DNA of 61,773 nt from Planctomycetaceae bacterium (lineage in GTDB: Bacteria; Planctomycetota; Planctomycetia; Planctomycetales; Planctomycetaceae), in contig JAKFVC010000178.1 of the NCBI GenBank assembly GCA_021732415.1, positions 1 through 61,773 of the forward strand, in the 5' to 3' direction. Numbering within the stretch: the stretch's first letter is position 1; each line of letters starts with the position of its first letter. The position numbers were made by a program, and so were the translations under genes. Below, in pieces: positions 55,778 through 61,773 of this stretch. Under the pieces are notes generated by a model. That model did not search any database. It saw only the letters and a program-made list of their open reading frames with translations, and had not been told where the DNA came from.

Positions 55778-56326
55778 TAATTCTTCGTCTGATGGCACTC
55801 TCCCAACTCTCAGCAGCAGCTTCGGTGGCTTTACGGCTCCTGGCTGATCGAGTCGCCGCATTTCATCCAGCACGAACAGCGGCCAGCTCAGCGAACGTTC
55901 GGCTAACGGAACGTAGTTCTCCCGCGCCCAGCTGCGGCACTGGGATTCTTCTTGCGTGTCGATTTCGCTGAGGTGCTGGGGCATGGCCCGGTCCGCCGTG
56001 GTGAGTCGCTGCCAGGGAGGTTTTCAATTCATTGGTCTCGGCAGAGATCGCGGGTGACGTCAATAATCCCGTTGTTCTGGGGATGAACCGCATATTCCGT
56101 GCAATCGCTATAGCGGTTGCCGACGGGCCGACGGCGAGCTTGCGCTGAGTTCTGGTCGGTATAATCGATAGAGTCGCTGTGATTGCCCGAGCATCATCGC
56201 CGGGCGGTGATTCCGATCTCGCTTGTGGTGAATTGCCAACATAAGTTTGAAGGCAGTCTGGTCGAGCAATGCACGACCGCGATCACTCACCACTTGTTAT
56301 CATTCCCAGTGACGATTTGATTTCAC
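55778..56326. other. Geneless stretch, possible decayed coding region on the minus strand
   Basis: No complete gene. On the minus strand, 55800-55980 reads WARENYVPLAERSLSWPLFV followed by LDEMRRLDQPGAVKPPKLLL, and 56108-56293 reads another open frame, both without starts or family signal. These may be fragments of a lost gene; confidence is low. Confidence 0.3.
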
Positions 56327-57952
56327 ATGGCTACCACAATAGCTGAACCGGAAATGCAGTTGGCTTCCGAGGCTCCCACCGAGGCGACCTCCGAGGAGCA
56401 AGTGGACATGGTCCTCGTCGAACGGTTGCCTGAGTACTTGCGGATGTCGCGCGGGGCGGCGTTGGTGACGGCGTTGCTGTCGCTCTTCTTCTGGCGACTC
56501 TGCAGCCGGCCGTTGTTCCATACCGACCTGTGGGGGCATCTGTCCTACGGTCGCTGGATCTGGCAAAACGGTGCGCTTCCCGCGACCGAACCGTTCCTGC
56601 CGCTGGCTCAAGGCGTTTCGCTGGTTGATACAAGTTGGCTGGCCCAATTGCTGGGCTATGCCGTGTACTCCGTGACGGGTCCCGCCGGACTGCAATGTGC
56701 GATGGCAATCAGTGTCACGGGGACTCTCGCGTTGATTGCTTACGCACTCTATCACCGCACCCATCGAGCCAGCATGGCGGCGTTGGGGATTGGCGTGTGC
56801 CTCTGGCTGGCGATGCAGCAGTTCTGTGTCGGCTGGGCGGAAATGCCCATGCTGATCCGTCCGCAAGTGCTCGGGGTGTTAATCTACACCTGGATTTTCT
56901 GCCGGGCCGTCAGCGGTGCTCCCACGCGACAAGATTGGATCCTGATTCCACTGGCGACCTGTTTGTGGGCCAATCTGCATGGCTCGTTCGTGATGGGACC
57001 TTTGGTGCTGGTGACGCTCAGCGTGGGCCGGGCCGCGGATCTGCTGATTCGTACCGGAAGCTGGACTGCGGTCTGGCGTGACAAGCGAGCGGTGAACTGG
57101 TTGCTGATTGCCGAACTGTCCGCCGTGGCCGCATTGGTGAATCCGTATGGGGCAGGCCTTTATGCGGAAGTCCTGACATTTGCCAGTAACCTCAATCTGG
57201 CCGATCTGCTGGACTGGGAACCGATCACATTGCGAGATGGCCAGGGCCGGGCAATTGCCACCGTGGCCGGCTTGCTGGTGATCCTGTACCGCCTGAGTCC
57301 GCGGCGGGTCAGCTTGGGTGAATTCCTGCTGCTTGCCGGGTTGGGAGCATGGGCCTTGTGGGCCAGTCGCATGTTGGTCTGGTTCGCGATTCCTGCGGCT
57401 TATTACACCGCGTTGCATTGGAACGCCGTCAGCCGTCGTCGTCAGCCGAAGTCGGAATATTTTGAAATGCCGCACCGAGCGGGAATGTGGACCGTCGTCG
57501 CGGTCGGGGCCTGCTGGATTGGATTTGCCTTGTCGCCGATTGGCGTCTTCGCCATGCATCGGAAACAGTTGCCGCTGAAGAATTCGGTTTCTTCCGACAC
57601 GCCGATTGGCGCTGTCGAATACCTGTTGAAGCAGAAAACTCCGTTAAAGGGTCAAGTCTTCAACTCGTACGAGTGGGGTGACTACCTGTTGTGGGCGGGG
57701 CCGAAGAATCTGCAGTTGTTTGTGAACTCGCACGTCCATGTCATCCCGCGCGAGATCTGGCAGTCGTACCTGAGTATCAGCCGCGCGAGTTCGAGTTGGG
57801 ACGACCAACTGGATCGCTACGGCGTGAATTATGTGGTCATTGATCATCGCGTCTTGAGCGGATTAATGAGTCAGTTGAAGAATGATGAGCGCTGGCGCCT
57901 GGGTTATCAGGATGGGATCGCCGCGGTCTTTATTCGGAAGAAGTTGATTTAA
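56327..57952 (+). CDS. Polytopic membrane protein, GT-C glycosyltransferase-like
   Basis: A 541-residue inner-membrane protein with about 10-11 hydrophobic segments. After a cytosolic start of about 40 residues, the first helix (LVTALLSLFFWRLCS) is followed by an outer loop HTDLWGHLSYGRWIWQNG with an Asp in DLWGH, as in GT-C enzymes that use lipid-linked sugars. Later come NPYGAGLYAEVLTF and a C-terminal soluble part (QVFNSYEWGDYLLWAGPKNL and GVNYVVIDHRVL), seen in planctomycete and chloroflexi homologues. I cannot tell whether it transfers mannose or another sugar, or is inactive. It stands alone. The ATG at 56327 has no strong ribosome binding site. Confidence 0.78.
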   Translation: MATTIAEPEMQLASEAPTEATSEEQVDMVLVERLPEYLRMSRGAALVTALLSLFFWRLCSRPLFHTDLWGHLSYGRWIWQNGALPATEPFLPLAQGVSLVDTSWLAQLLGYAVYSVTGPAGLQCAMAISVTGTLALIAYALYHRTHRASMAALGIGVCLWLAMQQFCVGWAEMPMLIRPQVLGVLIYTWIFCRAVSGAPTRQDWILIPLATCLWANLHGSFVMGPLVLVTLSVGRAADLLIRTGSWTAVWRDKRAVNWLLIAELSAVAALVNPYGAGLYAEVLTFASNLNLADLLDWEPITLRDGQGRAIATVAGLLVILYRLSPRRVSLGEFLLLAGLGAWALWASRMLVWFAIPAAYYTALHWNAVSRRRQPKSEYFEMPHRAGMWTVVAVGACWIGFALSPIGVFAMHRKQLPLKNSVSSDTPIGAVEYLLKQKTPLKGQVFNSYEWGDYLLWAGPKNLQLFVNSHVHVIPREIWQSYLSISRASSSWDDQLDRYGVNYVVIDHRVLSGLMSQLKNDERWRLGYQDGIAAVFIRKKLI

Positions 57953-58336
57953 TTGGAAGGAAGTCTTCGCAGGCGAGCGTCCGGCGTCGTCCAATAATGA
58001 CGGGGCGGATGGCTGTCTTGCGGACGCTGAAACTTTCACCGTGATTTGCAGATTAACTCTCTGCTTAATCAATAAACTCCAAATTGGGTGCCACTGGCTC
58101 TGCCAGTGCTTTGGCGGATCGGGCATCGATAGACAACCGGCACTGGCAGAGCCAGTGGCACCCGACATAAGCCGTATTGATTGTTGAGACCGAGTGTTTA
58201 ACTCACGAAAACAAATTGCCCGGTGCCTTACGGCACCCGGCTCGCCTAGTTAATTATTTGTGTAACGTTCCCTATTGATTGGACGTCGCTAACAACCATC
58301 CGGCTCACGCCGGACGCTCGCCTAAAAGTCATTACT
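57953..58336. repeat. Intergenic gap with family D hairpin and F-like halves
   Basis: 58086-58163 is a D hairpin with arms GGGTGCCACTGGCTCTGCCA and its mirror. F-like halves (CGGTGCCTTACGGCACCCGG, 58221-58240, itself palindromic) and GGCTCACGCCGGACGCTCGC follow. No gene is seen in the 384 bases. Confidence 0.75.
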
Positions 58337-59626
58337 ATGCCAACTTCACGCATCTCGAAATTGTTGCCCGTGTTCCTCACCGTTCAAGTTGCGGTGGTGA
58401 TTGCTTTCGGTGTCGGCTTTGCCCGTAATTCCTCGGACGCCACATTGCGGCTCGAGCAGATCCGCAAGGGGCGGATTGACTTCCCCGAGATGAAGATGAC
58501 CCGGCAGGAACCGCTGCGGATTGCTCCGTTGTATGACGATCACGAGATGATCAGCGATGAAGATCTGGCCGCCGTGTTGCGACAGGTCCAGCCGCGATTT
58601 CCCGCTCAGAAGATGAAGCCGAACTACGTCGAGCATGCGTTGCGCGTGTGGGGCGTGGATGCCGAGTTCCGTGACCCCAAGGTCATGTCGGGTCGCAAGA
58701 TGGTCGATTTCCTGCTGAATAACTCGCAGTACGTGGCGTCGTGGGGGACGAAGGTCGCTCCCATCCTGCAAGAAGAGGAAACGGGCGTCTCGATTCGCTG
58801 GGGCAAGGAAGAAGGGGCGTCAGTCCATCACGATCACCTGCTGGCATGCCTGTCTGAAGCCGGCGTCTCGCTGAATGAGCCGGTTTATACTCCGTCACAT
58901 CGCGAGAAAACGATCAACGACATCTTGCAGCAGGCGCTGCGTGATTTCCGTCTGGACGAACGCGAAACCGAATGGTCGGTCCTGGCGTATGGCCTGTGGC
59001 TGCCTCCGGAAGGAAAATGGAAGAACAACGCCGGCCGCGAGATCACGTTTGATATGCTCGCCGATCGGCAGATTCGCGGAGCCTTGCCGTTAGGTGTGTG
59101 CCACGGGACGCACCGGCTGTATTCGTTGATGGCGCTCGTCCGATTGGATGATGAATTCAACGGCCAACTGATTCGCAAAGACACGCGTGAGAAGATCATG
59201 ACCCACCTCAAGAAGGTCCGGGACATCATCATCGCGGCCCAATTTCCCGATGGCCACTGGGCGTCGAACTGGCCCGAGGGAGCCGACTCGGTCAAGAAGC
59301 CGGTCGAGGACGAATTGTTCCGCCAGGTGATCGCGACCGGTCATCATCTGGAATGGCTCGCCATTGCCCCCCTGGAATTGCACCCGCCGCGTGAGAAACT
59401 GCATCTGGCCGCGAAGTGGTTGATCAAGACCACGAAGGACCAGACACGCTCGGAAATCCTGGAGAAATACACGTTCTTCAGTCATGTCGGTAATGCGTTG
59501 GCTCTGTGGCGACACACCCGCCCGGCCGACTTCTGGAAGCAGTGGGAAGGGGCCCATGCCGACGAGGGAACGCAAGTCGAACCCGAGCCGATATTCCCCG
59601 CCAAGGCGAAGCCGGCAGCCCATTAA
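58337..59626 (+). CDS. Anchored protein of unknown function, possibly alpha/alpha-toroid
   Basis: A 429-residue protein with one N-terminal membrane helix (LLPVFLTVQVAVVIAFGVGF), otherwise soluble and helix-rich. It faces the periplasm if the anchor is uncleaved. From about 225 the text suggests a toroid: GVCHGTHRLYSLMALVRLDD, IIIAAQFPDGHWASNWPEG (QF..DGHW resembles the QW motif of terpene cyclases and of the alpha/alpha toroid) and ATGHHLEWLAIAPLELHPPR. No DxDD or other catalytic signature is seen. The C-terminal 40 residues are polar. No recognised family; I would not assign a reaction. It stands alone between repeat-filled gaps. Confidence 0.75.
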   Translation: MPTSRISKLLPVFLTVQVAVVIAFGVGFARNSSDATLRLEQIRKGRIDFPEMKMTRQEPLRIAPLYDDHEMISDEDLAAVLRQVQPRFPAQKMKPNYVEHALRVWGVDAEFRDPKVMSGRKMVDFLLNNSQYVASWGTKVAPILQEEETGVSIRWGKEEGASVHHDHLLACLSEAGVSLNEPVYTPSHREKTINDILQQALRDFRLDERETEWSVLAYGLWLPPEGKWKNNAGREITFDMLADRQIRGALPLGVCHGTHRLYSLMALVRLDDEFNGQLIRKDTREKIMTHLKKVRDIIIAAQFPDGHWASNWPEGADSVKKPVEDELFRQVIATGHHLEWLAIAPLELHPPREKLHLAAKWLIKTTKDQTRSEILEKYTFFSHVGNALALWRHTRPADFWKQWEGAHADEGTQVEPEPIFPAKAKPAAH

Positions 59627-59630
59627 TTGT

Positions 59631-59972
59631 CGTGGGACGGGTCTCCGACCCGTCTGAAGCACGTAACAATTCACGTCAAAATGCGTTCGTCCCTCGCGAG
59701 CTTCGCGCAGCGTACGACGTGATTTCGGTATCGAGCCTCGTTTGCTTCAATACAGCCAAAATCCGGGTGCCACTGGCTGTGCCAGTGCTTTGCCGGACAG
59801 CGAGCCGATAGACACCCGGCACTGGCATAGCCAGTGGCACCCGAGGAGAAGCGTATTGAGGAATCTGGCCGTATTGATTGCGGCAACCTGTGCGCTGCGC
59901 GAAGCTCCCGAGGGCAGATCCTGTGTCGCGGCGAATGTTACAGGCTCGGACGGGCCTGGAGACCCATCCCAC
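59631..59972. repeat. Four-layer nested inverted repeat (A-B-C-D)
   Basis: Layer A: GTGGGACGGGTCTCC from 59632 pairs with GAGACCCATCCCAC ending 59972. Layer B: GTAACAATTC..CTCGCGAGCTTCGCGCAGCG (59661-59715) pairs with GCGCTGCGCGAAGCTC..GTTACA (59885-59943). Layer C: TTCAATACAGCCAAAATC (59746-59764) pairs with AATCTGGCCGTATTGATTG (59862-59880). Layer D: GGGTGCCACTGGCTGTGCC (59765-59783) pairs with GGCATAGCCAGTGGCACCC (59824-59842). D also exists alone at 58086, A with other loops at 4937, 12801 and 45772. Confidence 0.88.
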
Positions 59973-60000
59973 AGGCTGGTTTTCGGTATAATCACCCATT

Positions 60001-61485
60001 ATGCCCGAGCAACTCAAACTTCTGATCCGATCCGGCCATCCCATCATCGCCATTGAAACCGGCGACGAACCGCGCGCGATGGACCTCATCAACAAGGTCT
60101 CTGACGATTTACAGGTTCCGGCCACCGTCTGGTCGATGACGTCCGGGCTGATCTGTAACAACAAAGGGACGATCGAACGGCTGGTGAGCGAAGGCAAACC
60201 GCTGCACGCCTTGCAGACGATTAAAGAATCCTCGCTGTGCGGGATCTATGTCTTCAAGGATCTCGGCGCCCATCTCAAGGACCTGACAATGTTGCGCTTG
60301 ATGCGTGACATTCACAACGAGTTCACACTCAATCGGTCGACGTTGTTCCTGGTCGATTCTGCTCCGCTCCCCGATGCCATTCGACGCTTCACGTTGCCCT
60401 ACGAAATCAAGCCGCCGTCGTTCGAGGAACTGGAGCTGGTGGTCCGCAGTACCTTCCGCAAGATTGCCGCGGAATCGATCTATGAAGTCAAAGCGGAAAT
60501 CACCAAACGGCAGATGGAGCAACTGGTGCAGTCGCTGCGCGGCTTAAGTTGTTCCGAAGCAGGGCGCGTGGTGGCGTCGGTGATTTATCAGGATTACAAG
60601 CTCGATGGTGGCGATTTAGGGCAAATCATTGAAGCGAAGCGGCGGGTCCTCGCGTCGGCCGGCTGCCTGGAGTCGGTGGCCGTCGATCGCGCGTCCGAGG
60701 ACATCGGCGGACTGACGAATCTCAAGGCCTGGTTGAAAGTGCGGCGTGGCAGCTACTCGGATCGCGCCCGCGAATTTGGTCTCGAACCACCTCGCGGTAT
60801 TTTGCTGTTGGGAGTCCAGGGCTGCGGCAAGAGCTTGTGCGCAAAAGCGGTCGCGGCCGATTGGAATATGCCGCTGCTGAAACTTGATCCGGGCGTCCTC
60901 TATCAGAAATTCGTCGGCGAAAGCGAAGGCCAACTGCGGCAAGCATTGCGACAGGCCGAGGCGATGGCTCCGGTGATCCTGTGGGTCGATGAGATCGAGA
61001 AAGCGTTTGCCTCAGCCAACGCCAGTTCGGCGGACGGAGGTTTGTCGCAGCGAATGTTCGGCACGTTGCTCTCGTGGATGCAGGAGCACCGTCATCCGAT
61101 CTTCTTGATCGCCACCGCCAACAACATCGAAGCGTTGCCGCCCGAGTTGATGCGGAAGGGCCGCTTCGACGAGATCTTTTTCGTCGATCTGCCCAACGCA
61201 GCAAATCGCGAGGGGATTCTCAAGATTCATCTGCAACGTCGCAAGCGAGACCCCGACGACTTCGATCTCGAGGTACTGGCCGAGGCCGCCGACGGCTTCA
61301 GCGGGGCTGAACTCGAGCAAGTAATTATGTCGTCGCTCTACCGAGCCTTCGCCGAAGACAGCGAACTGGAGACGCAGCACATCCTGGCGGAAATCGCCGC
61401 GACCCGGCCGCTGTCGGTGGTCCTCGGGGAGAAGATTGCAAACCTGCGAGCGTGGGCGAAGGAACGTTGCGTCGAGGCGGATTGA
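60001..61485 (+). CDS. AAA ATPase, Ycf46-like
   Basis: Cytosolic AAA+ protein of 494 residues. The N-terminal half (1-225) has [20 protein letters not shown] and VWSMTSGL, the start typical for the Ycf46 family. The ATPase domain has Walker A GVQGCGKS (271-278), Walker [12 protein letters not shown] (D330, E331), sensor/arginine region [16 protein letters not shown], and the AAA small lid with [20 protein letters not shown]. Ycf46 proteins in cyanobacteria and other bacteria affect CO2 response or photosynthesis, but the molecular substrate is unknown. The ATG at 60001 lies about 30 bases after the four-layer palindrome, whose end could enter the leader mRNA. Confidence 0.88.
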   Translation: MPEQLKLLIRSGHPIIAIETGDEPRAMDLINKVSDDLQVPATVWSMTSGLICNNKGTIERLVSEGKPLHALQTIKESSLCGIYVFKDLGAHLKDLTMLRLMRDIHNEFTLNRSTLFLVDSAPLPDAIRRFTLPYEIKPPSFEELELVVRSTFRKIAAESIYEVKAEITKRQMEQLVQSLRGLSCSEAGRVVASVIYQDYKLDGGDLGQIIEAKRRVLASAGCLESVAVDRASEDIGGLTNLKAWLKVRRGSYSDRAREFGLEPPRGILLLGVQGCGKSLCAKAVAADWNMPLLKLDPGVLYQKFVGESEGQLRQALRQAEAMAPVILWVDEIEKAFASANASSADGGLSQRMFGTLLSWMQEHRHPIFLIATANNIEALPPELMRKGRFDEIFFVDLPNAANREGILKIHLQRRKRDPDDFDLEVLAEAADGFSGAELEQVIMSSLYRAFAEDSELETQHILAEIAATRPLSVVLGEKIANLRAWAKERCVEAD

Positions 61486-61498
61486 GGTCGCAAAATTT

Positions 61499-61651
61499 GT
61501 GGGACGGGTCTCCGACCCGTCTGAGCCTGTCACATTCGGCGCGACACAGGATTAACCCCTCGCGAGCTTCGCGCAGCGCACGATTTCCTTTCCGCAGCGA
61601 GGCTCGTTCGCTTCAATACGGCCAGAATTCGGGTGCCACTGGCTGTGCCCA
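61499..61651. repeat. Left half of a second A-B-C-D composite
   Basis: The same order of layers as at 59631: A (GTGGGACGGGTCTCCGACCC), B (CTCGCGAGCTTCGCGCAGCG), C (CTTCAATACGGCCAGAATTC), D (GGGTGCCACTGGCTGTGCC), then the match ends abruptly and no right half is seen before the window edge (61773). The remaining 120 bases show no gene. Confidence 0.8.
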
Positions 61652-61773
61652 ATACCGTCCGGAAATTTGTCGGTACGCGTCTGGGCGGTCGTATTCTCGG
61701 GGGAAAAAGATCACCGCGAGTGGGGCGATCTGGTTGAGTGTCGTTGATTTCGCGTTAAAAACTTCGCTCGGCA

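Overview
The window looks like chromosomal DNA from a large-genome planctomycete (Planctomycetota, most likely order Planctomycetales). This is inferred from three DUF1501 proteins, two PSCyt1/PSCyt2/PSD1 (DUF1549/DUF1553) cytochrome proteins, many ECF sigma factors with membrane partners, VWA/DUF3520 proteins, small secreted Gly-rich proteins and high GC with long repeat-filled intergenic gaps. About 40 genes can be supported. I see no rRNA, tRNA, CRISPR array or prophage.

Layout. 1-10.6 kb: start of a gene leaving the left edge, a DUF6655-like lipoprotein, a HAD-IIA phosphatase, a WD40 protein, a VOC protein, an HpaI-type aldolase, an ABC1/UbiB kinase, a secreted esterase and a GntR/FCD regulator. 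10.7-18.5 kb: the pair alpha-2-macroglobulin (YfhM-like) and penicillin-binding protein 1C. 18.7-22 kb: a ferrous iron operon, feoA-feoA-feoB plus a FeoB-associated Cys-rich protein. 22.2-25.7 kb: ECF sigma factor and a VWA/DUF3520 protein with an anti-sigma-like N-terminus. 25.7-27.1 kb: a REP-associated transposase-like gene between inverted REP-like ends. 27.2-34.8 kb: ECF sigma/anti-sigma pair, thioredoxin-TPR protein (CnoX-like), VWA membrane protein, alpha/beta hydrolase, HAD hydrolase. 35-36.2 kb: two paralogous Gly-rich secreted proteins. 36.5-52 kb: two PSD1-DUF1501 clusters (one carrying two Uma2 genes between its ends), a third DUF1501 gene, a DUF493 protein and LarB. 52-61.8 kb: Cys-rich secreted protein, haem-motif lipoprotein plus trypsin-like protease, a GT-C-like membrane protein, an unknown anchored protein and a Ycf46-like AAA ATPase.

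The most striking property is the intergenic DNA. Almost every gap holds one or more long inverted repeats from at least a dozen sequence families, and they are often nested, one hairpin lying in the loop of another. The best case is a roughly 340-bp four-layer palindrome at 59631-59972, with the matching left half of a second copy at 61499-61651. Some elements reach into genes: one covers the natural start region of pbpC and another supplies the C-terminus of a HAD hydrolase. The REP-like sequence bordering the transposase gene recurs at 30.3, 30.4 and 42.4-42.5 kb. Starts were chosen by ribosome binding site, signal peptide and family length; all functions are from recognised motifs without database search.
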